Below are positions 36,228 through 47,380 of a stretch of DNA of 64,000 bases, piece after piece. Within the stretch, counting starts at the first letter, position 1. Every line of letters begins with the position of its first letter. Location: positions 8,681,098 to 8,745,097 of the forward strand of contig CAIIXF020000001.1 of NCBI GenBank assembly GCA_903813345.2, in the 5' to 3' direction. Below the pieces are notes generated by a model. That model did no database searches and was not told the origin of the DNA. It worked only from the letters and a program-made list of their open reading frames with translations. The translations under genes were made by a program, and so were the position numbers. Origin of the DNA: Owenia fusiformis. Lineage: Eukaryota; Annelida; Polychaeta; Sabellida; Oweniidae.

Positions 36228-36536
36228 CCTTGCTTTTTTCAGGAAAGTATCATTACATTGTCTTTTCTTAGTATATCTGGTAAGAGGTCAATGGGAACTC
36301 CAGGAAATTCTGATATTTCACACTTTCTATTTTTCCAAATTTTCTTTTAAAGTTTCCAGACAAAACAGGAGCTACCATTGACCTGTTTCCAGGTTTACTA
36401 AAAGTAGACAATGTAATGATACTTTCCTGAAAAAAGCAAGGAAATATACACATGCCTTCATACTTAATTTTGTACCAGAAAATAACATGTGCAGGTATAG
36501 CAATTTTTTACCAAAATGTTACTTTCCAGCTGAACC
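36228..36536. mobile_element. TTAA palindromic MITE, left-truncated copy
   Basis: The right end CCAGCTGAACC abuts TTAA (36537-36540). CCTTGCTTTTTTCAGGAAAG and its complement form internal arms about 190 bp apart. The outermost left segment found in the 38716 copy is missing. Confidence 0.7.
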
Positions 36537-36663
36537 TTAAGTTAAGTCACCTTAATAAGGTAATCATTTTATCATTATACAAACTCATTTGTATCATTTA
36601 CACAACACCACATTTTACAATAGGTGACTTACAGTCTGAATTTATTCAGACGAAGGATACAGT

Positions 36664-37497
36664 CTACTACTTTTTTCAAGGCCTGACTTCGTCGCTAACA
36701 TGCTAAATATAAGAGTTAGCTGACGTTTGGGAGTCTGACTTACCTTCTAAAGGTTAGAACCCGAATCTTAATGAAACCATATCACCTTTGTTCCGTCAAC
36801 CATGGAGCATTTGCCACAACATCCAAGAGGTAAATCATGGATCGAGAAAATGAATGATTTCCTTGTAAGTTCCGGAAGTTTCAATACGAAAAATTACTGA
36901 ACATATATGAAAACCGAATATTTGTTCGTTGTTTTCACGATTTACAGGTTCGTTTGTTCTTCAATGTTTTGGTCTAAATTATAAAGCATCACCAACAGGT
37001 CTTACTCTATTAATCGACTAATACAGCAGACGGCTCATATTTCTACGTAGCATTTCATTCAGACCAATAGTGGGAGTGTAGATCACGCAGTTTCGTTCGT
37101 TGCGTACTTCACTTGAAATTGGTAATTTTAAATATTGACTACTTCACTTAGCTTGGCGGATGTAGAACATTGCTTAATATTCTTTTAATTTTCACACCAG
37201 ACATGCTTGGTTGACACGTCAACAAAGTAAAGTTCAAGGGTCAATGCGTTATTTCGTGATAACTACAACGCCTTCCCGGAAGTCAACATTGATGAAAAAT
37301 GAAAAAGTCGGAAAAGCATTTACGCTAATTTCTATCAAATGCTATGTTTATGCATCATCATCGACGCAACAAAGGTGATATGGTTTCATTAAGATTCGGG
37401 TTCTAACCTTTAGAAGGTAAGTCAGACTCCCAAACGTCAGCTTACTCTTATATTTAGCATGTTAGCGACGCAGTCAGGCCTTGAAAAAAGTAGTAGG
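36664..37497. mobile_element. 834-bp element with about 134-bp near-perfect inverted ends
   Basis: Left arm 36664-about 36797 starting CTACTACTTTTTTCAAGGCC and right arm about 37364-37497 ending in the complement, with about three mismatches by eye. No clear target duplication. Between the arms lies an ATG in good context (36802) opening 21 codons to a consensus donor CTT|GTAAGT, a possible first exon. Confidence 0.7.
36802..36864 (+). CDS. Possible orphan first exon inside the 834-bp element
   Basis: ACCATGG context, 21 codons starting MEHLPQHPRGKSW, then a textbook GTAAGT donor. No second exon was found before G6PC3, which has its own start. I cannot assign a product; it may be a relic of the element's gene or chance. 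Confidence 0.2.
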
Positions 37498-38715
37498 CTG
37501 GATCTGGCAAGTTCAGAAAAAATTAATTTCATCATGCATTTCACGTTTCAGTTGTACAACGTCTATTGTGATTAAAGACAACGCGCATCATGTTATAGAC
37601 AGAATGTATTGAACATATAGGACCTACCTATATTCCATTTATCTGTGATGTTGACAGAATAAACCTAAAATAACAAAAAAACAAAATAAAACGTAAACTT
37701 TCGCCATTGATGCATCTTAGTACCGAACAAATCTATCTAGTTCTAGGCCTAGTAATGTATGTATAAAGCAAGAAGCTCAAAACAGATTGATGGAGTTTTA
37801 CTGTCAAATTAATGTTTTGGATCTGTCTAGATTAATCATATCATATCTAATTCTATTGAAAGTCAATTTTGATGCATAATAATATTTTTTCAAACACGTG
37901 CTAATATCGGAAATAATGACGCGTTCGCTATTTATATGCATTTACCCAGAGTGCATCAATCACAATTTCAGGTAAAGTTCTGGCTGAAAGAACGAGTGTA
38001 CTTTCCCTGTTTTAGCGTATGGTGGAAAAGTAAGGGCATACTTTGTGTAATATTTTAAATCTGAAATATGTTTGATCGCATAAAACATTACTGCTACGAA
38101 AATTATTCACCTACTATTCGAAAAAATGATCTAGACACATTTTCGCTGACTCGGGTTTTTCTGTTCCAATCCAAGGATAGGCCTAATCATAGAGAATGGA
38201 AAGTTCCCCATAATACACAGATATTGGCCAGATCGTTTTGTAGTAGGATCTCATAAGCTCAAAGAATAATTCACAAGATACGACACTAAATTGGAAAATT
38301 AAAAAAAAATATGACCACCTTTTAAAAATGTTCCTTAAAGGCAGAATCAGATCTATAGGGGGTGACAAAATTACAAGCAATGTGCATAATTGACCTACCA
38401 ATCTATTCCTTACAATATCAAATACAATATCTCCCAAAAGATTCACAATATGTTATAAATTGGTGAAGTTATGAATGATTCAAAGTACAAAAATGGGTGA
38501 AAAATGTTTAAATTCTCCCAAATAATAAGAATGGTAACCATTCTTATAGAAAAATAACACATTATTGTAAAAATCTTTCGTTTTCCTTGAATAAAGTATG
38601 CACTTTTGTGATTTTTAGAAAATAGACATGGCAAGGAATGACATGAGCCAAAAATATTCTAAAATTGAAACAATTTTTTGTTTAGCCTGCTCGCTATCTC
38701 TGATTCTCTCTTTAA

Positions 38716-39119
38716 GGTACAGCTGGAAAGTAACATTTTGGTAAAAAATTGCTATACCTGCACATGTTATTTTCTGGTACAAAATAAAGTATGAAGGCAT
38801 TTGTCAATTTCCTTGCTTTTTTCAGGAAAGTATCATTACATTGTCTTCTTTTAGAATATCTGGTAGGGGTTCAATGGGAACTCCAGGAAATTCTGATATT
38901 TCACACTTTCTATTTTTCCAAATTTTCTTTCAAATCTTCCAGACAACACAGGAGCTACCATTGACCTGTTTCCAGATATTCTAAAAGTAAACAGTTTGAT
39001 GATATTTTCCTGAAAAAAGCAAGGAAATACACACATGACTTCATACTTAATTTTGTACCAGAAAATAACATGTGCAGGTATAGCAATTTTTTACCAAAAT
39101 GTTACTTTCCAGCTGAACC
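38716..39119. mobile_element. TTAA palindromic MITE, complete copy A
   Basis: 404 bp from GGTACAGCTGGAAAGTAAC to GTTACTTTCCAGCTGAACC, with TTAA at 38712-38715 and 39120-39123. Almost the whole unit is a long inverted repeat, including CTGCACATGTTATTTTCTGG arms and the CTTGCTTTTTTCAGGAAAG arms. Its right TTAA is also the left TTAA of copy B. Confidence 0.85.
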
Positions 39120-39123
39120 TTAA

Positions 39124-39738
39124 GGTACAGCTGGAAAGTAACATTTTGGTAAAAAATTGCTATACCAGCACATGTTATTTTCTGGTACAAAATAAAGTAT
39201 GAAGACATGTGTCAATTGCCTTGCTTTTTTCAGGAAAGTATCATTACACGGCAGGCCTGTAGCCAGAATTTTCCAAGGGGGGGTTCGTTTTTCTAAAAAA
39301 TTCTAGGGGGGGTTCACTTTGGCAAATATGGCCAAAAATCACTCAAAAATTAGTCAGAATTGTGAAAAACTGCATGATTTTGAAAGAAATTTTGGCCAGG
39401 GGGGGGGTTCGCCCGAACCCCCCGAACCCCCCCTGGCTACGGGCCTGCACGGTCTTCTTTAAGAATATCTAGTAGGAGTTCAATGGGAACTCCAGGAAAT
39501 TCTGATATTTCACAATTTCTTTTTTCCAAATTTTCTTTCAAAGTTTCCAGACAACACAGGAGCTACCATTGACCTGTTTCCAGGTTTACTAAAAGTAGAC
39601 AGTGTAATGATACTTTCCTGAAAAAAGCAAGGAAATACCATGGGCTTTCAACTAGACCTTCATACTTAATTTTGTACCAGAAAATAACATGTGCAGGTAT
39701 AGCAATTTTTTACCAAAATGTTACTTTCCAGCTGAACC
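39124..39738. mobile_element. TTAA palindromic MITE, copy B, interrupted by another MITE
   Basis: Same ends as copy A, TTAA at 39120-39123 and 39739-39742. It is about 414 bp once the 196-bp insertion at 39252 and one copy of its duplication are discounted. Copies A and B are head to tail and share one TTAA. Confidence 0.85.
39252..39447. mobile_element. 196-bp CAG...CTG MITE, 5-bp duplication CACGG
   Basis: Ends CAGGCCTGTAGCCAG and CTGGCTACGGGCCTG are inverted copies; CACGG flanks both (39247-39251, 39448-39452). G/C tracts lie just inside each end. Inserted in copy B of the TTAA palindromic element, so it is the younger of the two. Confidence 0.85.
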
Positions 39739-39880
39739 TTAATACCAAGGACGTCAACCTCGAGGTTGACGTCCTTGCTTATACAAAATGGTACCTGCTT
39801 TCCCATGACAGATTTTGCACTTATTTTAGAGCTGAGATCTTCATCTTTCTATTTCTACTTGTTTGGTTCGAGTAAATAAC

Positions 39881-40473
39881 CCCCGGGGGGTTCACTGTAT
39901 ATAAAACTCGACGGGGGTCCTAGGCTGAAGCCTCAAATATCAATATGTTCCCATACCAATCTGTCAAATTTCAATATGTTCCAATATCAACCAAAATAAC
40001 GCCCAAAGGCCATACCAAATGTCCAAATATAGGATCAATGCCATACCAAATGTCCAAATATAGGACCAATGCCATACCAAATGCCCAATTATGGGACCAA
40101 TGCCATACCAAATGTCAAAATGTAGGACCAATGCCATACCAAATGTCCAAATATGGGACCAAGGGCTAAAATTCAAAAGTTGAAGAAGGCCCTGGAAAAG
40201 AAGATACTTCAGGAAACGAGCCAAAACAACTTCAAATTTGCAACTACTGGACCAATGCCATACCACGAATGTTAGGTAACGTATCTACAACGACCATTCT
40301 CATACCAGAAGAGCAAAAGTCCGACCATTGCCATACCTCAGAAGTCAGAAATTTCCGGGCATTCCCATACCAAATCCTAAAATATGGGTCCATTGGCATA
40401 CCAAACGTTGAAAAAGGTACCCCACATGCGCCGAGGATCCCCGTCAAGGTTTATATATAGTGAAACCCCCGGG
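39881..40473. mobile_element. 593-bp TIR element with internal minisatellite
   Basis: Left end CCCCGGGGGGTTCACTGTAT and right end reading ATAGTGAAACCCCCGGG are imperfect inverted copies continuing about 40 bp inward. AAATAAC flanks both sides (39874-39880, 40474-40480). Contains a CCATACCAA-rich tandem repeat, listed separately. Confidence 0.7.
40010..40160. repeat. 30-bp minisatellite
   Basis: About five units of CCATACCAAATGTCCAAATA plus TAGGACCAATG, period 30 bp, so it stays open in frame on both strands. More degenerate CCATACCA units continue to about 40410. The resulting open frames are artefacts. Confidence 0.85.
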
Positions 40474-41187
40474 AAATAACCTATGGATGCAGTTATTTGA
40501 CTTTTAATACGGCGAATATTTTTCACGAGATCCGGACTCTTGTGTGTCCAAATATCATTGTACTGATGACGTCACATTTCTGGAACCACGGGAGCACCAT
40601 TCAGATTTGGACAGACAAGAGTCCGGCGATAAAATATCACTGTTTTGGCCTCTTATCAACGCAGCATTGGTTGAATAACGTTCATTGGTGATAAAAAAGT
40701 TAAAGAATAACAAGATGCTTCGAATGAGGTATGATTTGTCTCATATTTTTCAGAAATGGCTCCATAATCGTCATTTTAAAATTATAAATTTTCTGAGGTG
40801 TCTCATCTTGAGGAATATTTATTGAGCTATTGATCCTACTACAAAAGAATCTGGCCGGGATCTATGCCATAATATATAGAATACTCCCGCTTAAAAAACA
40901 GTCTTCCACACTGAGATGTCGTTATTCACTTGCATTACAACTCACTATTCATAATCAGCATGATCAAAAGGTTTGTACTAATATCACGATCACCTCATGT
41001 CACGGTTTTGAATTTTTTATGGAAAAAGACCAAATCTGGTGATTCAAAATATGAACCAGAAAAATATTCAAAATGGTGGCATTTGAATTTGTCATTACGA
41101 CATACTTTTATTGGCCTATTCACTCATGACAGATGGAGCATGGATCAATTTTAATTTTGAGGAACATCTCCCGATTTGGTTCATATA

Positions 41188-41830
41188 TAACCAACCCGTC
41201 TGGCCCAGTTATCTACTCCTGACGTTGTAGATCTGGGCCAGACGAGGTTCAATGCAAAAAAAGCGGGATTTCCTCCGGAAAAAAACACACTGTCTTTTCA
41301 ATGTATAATACGTGCTGATAAATGAATAAACATCATAAAAAACACTTATGAGTTTCAATACAACACAGATACGTCTGTTTTATAAAGTAATCTACATTTT
41401 GATAACAAATCTGCTGAAGAAATCGTAATATTTGGAATATATTGATTCCCAGGAAATGTATTTTCGTTCCATGAAAGTAAAAAAATTATCGCGTCACATT
41501 TGTGTTACGTCACATCACGTGACTTTATTCGGTGCGGAGAACTGACAAAAATATTGACGAAATGTTGTGCCCATTTCAACATAAATATAACAAACAAAAC
41601 ACCACCTTTATGTGTAAGTTATATACTCTTTATTTCAAATAAATACTTGGGTTTACATGGAGCCCGATGTTTTGGTTGGATGGCTAATAGGGAATAAAAA
41701 ATAAGTGATGATTCAGCGACATGTTTTTTCCGGAGTAAATACCGCCTTTTTGCATTGGACCTTGTCTGGCCCTAGATCTACGACATTTCAGAATCGGGGA
41801 GTAGATAACTGGGCCAGACGAGTTTGGTTA
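41188..41830. mobile_element. 643-bp TIR element, about 8-9-bp duplication
   Basis: Roughly 100-bp imperfect inverted ends, both containing GTCTGGCCCAGTTATCTACT and a second TCTGGGCCAGAC/TCTGGCCCTAGA block. GTTCATATA occurs on both sides (41179-41187, 41831-41839), as expected for a hAT-type insertion. No transposase frame. Confidence 0.7.
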
Positions 41831-42108
41831 GTTCATATACTGACTTATAATAAGCCTGTTTGAGGTTTTTCCTTGAAGTGTTATCTTTTTGTTTTAGGCC
41901 TACCAGACAAATCTTGTAAACATAACAAGGCAATTTTTTTTTTCTTAATTTTTTTTTTTTCAAAATTCTTTCAAAAAATTTGAGCACTGCTCGAGAATCT
42001 ATCAACGTAATTAAAAAGTTAAAAGTCTTGCCAAGAGCATGCATATGAAATTAAATATGAAATACTATTTTATATTCCTTAGATAAATCTTTTAAAACCT
42101 ATATCACA

Positions 42109-42197
42109 ATTTTTGCTTCAAGCATGACAACGTACAGCTAAAGTGTACAACCGTATATTTTGTCACTGTACGTTGTCGATGGTTAGGCGTGATATAG
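42109..42197. repeat. Foldback just upstream of the G6PC3 start
   Basis: GACAACGTACAG (42126-42137) and its exact complement (42166-42177) form a hairpin; an outer CTATATCAC/GTGATATAG pair extends it. It ends 64 bp before the first ATG, so it is in the 5' UTR or core promoter. It may be a tiny MITE or a regulatory hairpin. Confidence 0.6.
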
Positions 42198-42261
42198 ACT
42201 CATGATATTGCTGTTATATGTGATGACTGTAAATTGCTTTCATATTTATTTGTAATAAAGG

Positions 42262-42321
42262 ATGGATACCCTGCATGTGTATGGAGTTGATGTCATTGTG
42301 AAGCTGCAGGCAACATTTAAG
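42262..42321 (+). CDS. G6PC3: G6PC3 exon 1
   Basis: ATG in GGATGG context, 20 codons, donor AAG|GTAGCT in phase 0. The product start MDTLHVYGVDVIVKLQATFK matches the short cytosolic/luminal N-terminus of G6PC3. No better upstream ATG was found. Confidence 0.8.
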
Positions 42322-45044
42322 GTAGCTACTATCTTTTTTGTTTCAAAATTGTTTATTTATTGTTTCTGTCAGATATCAAGTTCTAGTATACAATTAACAT
42401 CTATAGCACTTGCACTTTTCATCAACAGTCATCTTCCCTGCTTAATTCTCACATATATACAATAGTTACACAGCTGCCAAATGTTCAAAACAGCAAATCC
42501 GCCAAAATAAGTAGCACCAAATGAAGTAGAAGTACAGTACATTTCATGAATCTATAATATACATGAAATAAGTACTGAGATTGATAAATTCTGGTTTTGA
42601 AAGTCTATTACAGGATTAAAAAGTGGATCCCTCCCATGTTTGAAATAAATTTATGACTGCAAAGTTCTGTATTTTCAGGGCAATTCGGAGTATATGCTAG
42701 CATTGTCACATTTAGGTGATCCAAGAAATGCTTTCTTGATTTACTTCCCATTGGCGTATTTCTGTCATCACTCTGTAGGAAAGCGAGTACTTTTCTTGGC
42801 AGCTATAGCAGAATGGCTGAATGCAGTGTTGAAATGGTGAGTTGCATTGTGTTATCTCAAACTAAATATTGCAAATTCCTGGGTGTGCAGCTTTTGCTTT
42901 CATAGATCATTGGGAGATACTTATCACAAAAACTTCAATTATCCAGTTGTTGACTCAGTGTAATGAAAAAACTAGAATCTTAATATTCATGATGTTTTGT
43001 TCAGGTTCTTGCATGGAGAAAGACCATACTGGTGGGTGAATGAGGAAAAGTCACACTGGAACACAACAGTCAGACTACAGCAGTACAAGTTAACATGTGA
43101 AACTGGGCCAGGTGATTTAGGGATATCTAGTTCAGGGATTGAACCAGCAAATTGCCATGGTTCTGTACATTTAACCTTTCCTCCCTTGACTAACTTTTGC
43201 CATCAGATCTAGCAAAGGTCACTTCAGAATATCAGCATGTACATCTCAGTCTTTCATTGCATTCAATTAGGTCCACTCTATGAACTCTGACCCTAATGGA
43301 ACCAAGTGGCAAGAAATGAAACACAAACAGATAGTCCCTTCCCCAATTATTATATTACCTAAAAGTTATATCTCCAGTTTTGTCATTTGAATACTAACTG
43401 GGCATCTAGTGAAAACTAGCAATAATTAATTCATATGTAAATTCCAATGAAAAATATTGTATTTTTGTTACAGGAAGTCCATCTGGTCATGCTATGGTGA
43501 CAAGTGCAGTTTGGTTTGTGATGGTGTCTTCAGTGTTACACTATGCTATAGAGAAACATAGGTACTATACTTCTATTATAAGCTTACAAATTAGTTCATA
43601 AAACTCAAGAAATAAGTAAATAGGCCCAAACTATTCTTTGACAAAGGTGACAGCATAAAAACTGTATATTTTTATCACATATACAAGTAAGTGCATAATT
43701 TTACAGGGGAGCTCAGGGGTTCATTGAAGTTTGTCAGTGGGTTACGGGATCAGCTTTGCACCTTTATACCATTTGGCAGATTTTACTGTGTTATACAAAG
43801 GTAAATGGTTCATTTGCAGGGCAGTGTGGTCAGTATTGCTGTGGACTTGGTTCTCTGTTTTTATGCTGTGTGTCAGTGTATCTAGGTGCTTCATAGCAAC
43901 ACATTTTCCCCACCAGGTCCTGGCTGGAACATTCACAGGTTAGTTTTAACACTTTATTTGTAGCTGTTGTTACATCATTGTTCTACATATACAGTGAAAC
44001 CTGTGAAGAGAAACACCTCTGTTAGTGGAACACTCAGAGTCCCAAGACCAACTGACTAAAATGTTAAATGAACGCCCCTTAAGTGGAACACTATTTAGAG
44101 GTACTAAAGGTGTTCCACTTAGACAGGTTTTACTGTACATGTATTTCATTTGATGAACAATAAAAAAATTAATTATCATTTTTGCTCATAAATTCATTAT
44201 CTTGGTAATTATTTAAAAGGCTCAGTTAACTGACAAAATTGTATCTGTGTTTTTTAGGTATATTACTTGCATGGGTAGTCTGTACTCAGATATCAACAAA
44301 TAAACTACAGTTAAAGCACTATGTTATTACATCACTATGGTTACTTGTGTCCAGTCTTGGTGTCTATAGTCTTCTGCAACAATTGGGGGTAGATCCTGCA
44401 TGGTCTATTAGTAAAGCTTCAAGGTGGTGTGCCAGGCCAGAGTGGATCCATCTCGATACAACACCATTGTTTGCCCTCATGAGAGATGCTGGACAAATAC
44501 TAGGTAAGGTCCAATCATATAATTGTTCCGCACTAAAATCTTCACTTAATTAATTTTGCTTAATGGATCATTGTATGCTGTATGTAAAATGTTTATGGGT
44601 ACTAATCAGACCTCAACATACCATGAGCATTTGGGGATCTATGTTGAGCTGAACATACTGCTGAGCTTGTAATACATAAAGCTCTGTGCCTTAGCCATAA
44701 TATTGCAGAGCAAGGTCTGCTTAGTACTGAAATGTTTTTAAACTGAATAACACATCAAAAGTGAATATTTTATTCTTTCAGGACTTGGAATCGGAGTGTG
44801 CCTTATCAAAGAGCCTATACTTAGTAGCATCGGAAAATTATTATGCATTCCAATCACAATAGGACTAACTCTTACATCTGAACAGATTAAAGTGCCAGTG
44901 GTTTCATCTACAGTGATATTTTACACAATGGCATTATATAAACACACTATGTTACCTATAGTCGTCGTAGGGGTGGTTCCTAGAATCATGTCGATTCTTT
45001 TTAGTGGAAAAGTAGAAAAGGAAACTAAAACTAAAAATAGCTGA
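42262..45044 (+). CDS. G6PC3: Glucose-6-phosphatase, G6PC3-like (7 exons)
   Basis: ER multi-pass membrane phosphatase that hydrolyses glucose-6-phosphate (G6PC3 also clears phosphorylated 1,5-anhydroglucitol). Exons 42262-42321, 42679-42836, 43005-43111, 43474-43561, 43820-43938, 44258-44503, 44782-45044; phases agree throughout and yield 346 residues, the length of human G6PC3. Active-site signature is complete: K72-W-F-L-H-G-E-R79-P, P111-S-G-H114, and S159-R160-CFIAT-H166-FPHQ. His114 corresponds to the known nucleophile-side histidines of the family, His166 to the phospho-acceptor. NTT at 92-94 is a possible luminal glycosylation site. LGVDPAWSISKASRWC and RPEWIHLDTTP match G6PC3 (LGLDLSWSIS, RPEWIHVD) better than G6PC1. 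A mariner-like MITE sits in intron 5. G6PC1 versus G6PC3 is a judgement by eye; the family is certain. Confidence 0.95.
42679..42836 (+). CDS. G6PC3: G6PC3 exon 2
   Basis: Acceptor TATTTTCAG, donor AAATG|GTGAGT. Encodes LGDPRNAFLIYFPLAYF and the membrane segment VLFLAAIAEWLNAVLK, ending in the Lys of the phosphatase motif. Confidence 0.95.
43005..43111 (+). CDS. G6PC3: G6PC3 exon 3
   Basis: Acceptor TTTTGTTCAG, donor CCAG|GTGATT. Encodes FLHGERPYWWVNEE and TCETGPG, including the catalytic-site Arg of ERP. Confidence 0.95.
43474..43561 (+). CDS. G6PC3: G6PC3 exon 4
   Basis: Acceptor TTGTTACAG, donor CATAG|GTACTA. Encodes SPSGHAMVTSAVWFVMVSS, with the PSGH histidine at the start of a membrane helix. 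Confidence 0.95.
43820..43938 (+). CDS. G6PC3: G6PC3 exon 5
   Basis: Acceptor CATTTGCAG, donor ACAG|GTTAGT. Encodes a membrane helix and SRCFIATHFPHQVLAGTFTG, the third active-site motif. Confidence 0.95.
43992..44135. mobile_element. Mariner-like MITE in G6PC3 intron 5
   Basis: Inverted ends CAGTGAAACCTGT and ACAGGTTTTACTG, flanked by TA (43990-43991, 44136-44137). The interior GTTAGTGGAACAC / GTGTTCCACTTAG pairs as well. Same family as the element at 56424. Confidence 0.8.
44258..44503 (+). CDS. G6PC3: G6PC3 exon 6
   Basis: Acceptor GTTTTTTAG, donor CTAG|GTAAGG. Encodes two membrane helices and the loop with LGVDPAWSISKASRWC and RPEWIHLDTTPLFALMRDAG. Confidence 0.95.
44782..45044 (+). CDS. 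G6PC3: G6PC3 exon 7
   Basis: Acceptor ATTCTTTCAG, stop TGA at 45042-45044. Encodes LGIGVCLIKEPILSSIGK and the last membrane helices, ending in a Lys-rich tail (KVEKETKTKNS), compatible with a C-terminal ER retention-type basic signal. Confidence 0.93.
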
Positions 45045-45532
45045 TAGCACCATGGATTGAAACAGAATATTATAAAGGCTCTGATATTATAGAGAATCAT
45101 CAGACTTAGTCATCTCTTGTGCAATTCAGGAAATAAATGGTTCCGACTATGATTAATATAGAAAGAAAAATGGTGGAGGACTATTATGTAGACTAGGATA
45201 CTTAATAACCTGTGTATATGAACACTTTAATTAATATTTTATGGATACAGTTTTTCAGTTGCATTTTGAGATATACCAAAAGATGATAAGAAATAAATGA
45301 AATTAAATTAATTCAATGGATCTCCAAAACTCCATAATGTAAAAAGGGGGATTTTATTTGAATTGAAATCTTTGGTTATTCCAGGGGTTTTGTGTGAGTT
45401 TCTCTTAAAAAAATTACCTCCTCTTTATATACTCTTGAGAAAATTGGAGCAGTGCTCTGGTCTCTCACAATGTCTTGCTAACTTTCCATTTAGGAATCCA
45501 CATTTGTGGCGATGCCTGTACAAGTTATTTTA

Positions 45533-46165
45533 GGTAAAGATTAAAAGGTGGATTGGATCGAGTGGATTGGATTCATGTAAAAGGTGGATTGGATCGGGAT
45601 TCTTCAAAATATGGATTTTCCTTAAAAAATTATATTGATCTCCCATCAGACGATTAATGCTCTTCTCACTTCCACAATGTCAAATAATAGATGTTATATC
45701 ATTTTGCTTGGGTAGACTAGAAAGGTGACCTGATACACAATCTTATTCATTCCAAGGGTAATTTTAGACATTTCACAAATCATAAGGCAGACTTTTCAAG
45801 TCGAAGATCCATATCATCTGTTTTAAATTCAAACAGAACATGGCAGAATGTCTTGGGAACACCCACACGTCAATTTGAATGACAGCTTTTATCTACCGAT
45901 CTATGTTTATTATGTCTTACTAATGTTGATTTACAAGGGAGAGCAGTTAAATGCTTTAGGGTATCTATCAACTAATTGAAATATGTATTTGTCATTGCTT
46001 TGTCAATTCCTTAAAGGGACCCAAGTAATCACAAAATACTTTAGGCCGGAAGAAATTGCTTAGAGGGAGATCAACTAAAAAATCCATATTTTGAAGATTC
46101 CCAATCCAATCCACCTTTTACATGAATCCAATCCACTCGATCCAATCCACCTTTTAATCTCTACC
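45533..46165. mobile_element. 633-bp TIR element with 8-bp duplication TTATTTTA
   Basis: Inverted ends of about 85 bp built on GGTGGATTGGATCGAGTGGA repeats; TTATTTTA flanks both (45525-45532, 46166-46173). The 8-bp duplication fits a hAT-type MITE. No transposase frame. Confidence 0.8.
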
Positions 46166-46931
46166 TTATTTTATGGCATAGCATAGCCAGATGATCTCAT
46201 CTATTGAGCTAGATGTAATATTACTTTTCCATTGACCTATGATTTATTGACCATTATATTTTGTGACATTGACCTATCTGATATTTCACTAATACTAGTC
46301 TGATTTTACCTGATATATCTGACAACATTTACCAAGGAACTATTACTCCATACCAGTGCTATTACCACAGTCAAGTGTGTTACTCTCTGTTACAGTTAAC
46401 CTCTCACCCCCCCCCCCCCTATTAGATACTATTAGATAGGCGGTGACTTACCAGTGCCTCTCAAAAGGTAGGATCTGTGAGCTTGCCCAATATGTCACTA
46501 AGCAAATAATTTTGACTCAATGATAATATATAATATCCAGTTATTTTAATTTGTATTTAATAAATTGATAGATTGTGTCCAATCAAAATGATCGGTCATC
46601 CAAAAACGAAAGTGAAAGTGATCGATCTGAACCGGAAGTCAAACATTCTAAATATTTCCCTCTGCTAGGGTAAGAAACTTCGATTTGTTGCATTGATAAT
46701 TGCCTAATTCAATATTTTGTTGTGTTATAATGTAGTATTATTTGCAGTGCTTGCGATGTTTTCGAAATTTACGGTGCCAAGCGAATATATAACACCTGAA
46801 TATTGGGAATGAAAGGAAGTCTACTCTGTTATCGCCCACTAATTTCTCTAAATATTTAATTTTTATATTGTAGTCTAGATTATTGACATTTTGATTCATT
46901 AATCGTTTACTGAGGCATAGAAGGCAATTAA

Positions 46932-47323
46932 GGTTCAGCTGGAAAGTAACATTTTGGTAAAAAATTGCTACCTGCACATGTTATTTTCTGGTACAAAATT
47001 AAGTATGAAGGCATGTGTGTATTTCCTTGCTTTTTTCAGGAAAGTATCATTACACTGTCTACTTTTAGTAAACCTGGAAACAGGTCAATGGTAGCTCATG
47101 TGTTGTCTGGAAACTTTGAAAGAAAATTTGGAAAAAAAGAAATTGTGAAATATCAGAATTTCCTGGAGTTCCCATTGAACTCCTACTAGATATTCTTAAA
47201 GAAGACAGTGTACTAATGATACTTTCCTGAAAAAAGCAAGGCAATTGACACATGTCTTCATACTTTATTTTGTACCAGAAAATAACATGTGCTGGTATAG
47301 CAATTTTTTACCAAAATGTTACT
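46932..47323. mobile_element. TTAA palindromic MITE, right-truncated copy
   Basis: Left end GGTTCAGCTGGAAAGTAAC abuts TTAA (46928-46931). The body matches the 38716 copy, but the right end stops at AAAATGTTACT and the last about 15 bases and TTAA are missing, replaced by GGTAGACACC. Confidence 0.8.
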
Positions 47324-47380
47324 GGTAGACACCGTCTGACATTCTTTCAAGCACTTAGCATTTTTTGATTTTTTGAGTCC

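Larger units (their letters stand above)
35159..42261. other. Intergenic MITE cluster between RITA1 and G6PC3
   Basis: No conserved coding exon. About half of the interval is assigned to inverted-repeat elements listed separately (35770, 36228, 36664, 38716, 39124, 39252, 39881, 41188, 42109). The RITA1 5' UTR exon and promoter must lie in the left part, and the G6PC3 promoter in the right part, but neither can be pinpointed. Confidence 0.7.

Noticed and set aside
39945-40266. Open frames on both strands with repeated peptide units
   Set aside because: They result from the 30-bp minisatellite, whose period is a multiple of three.
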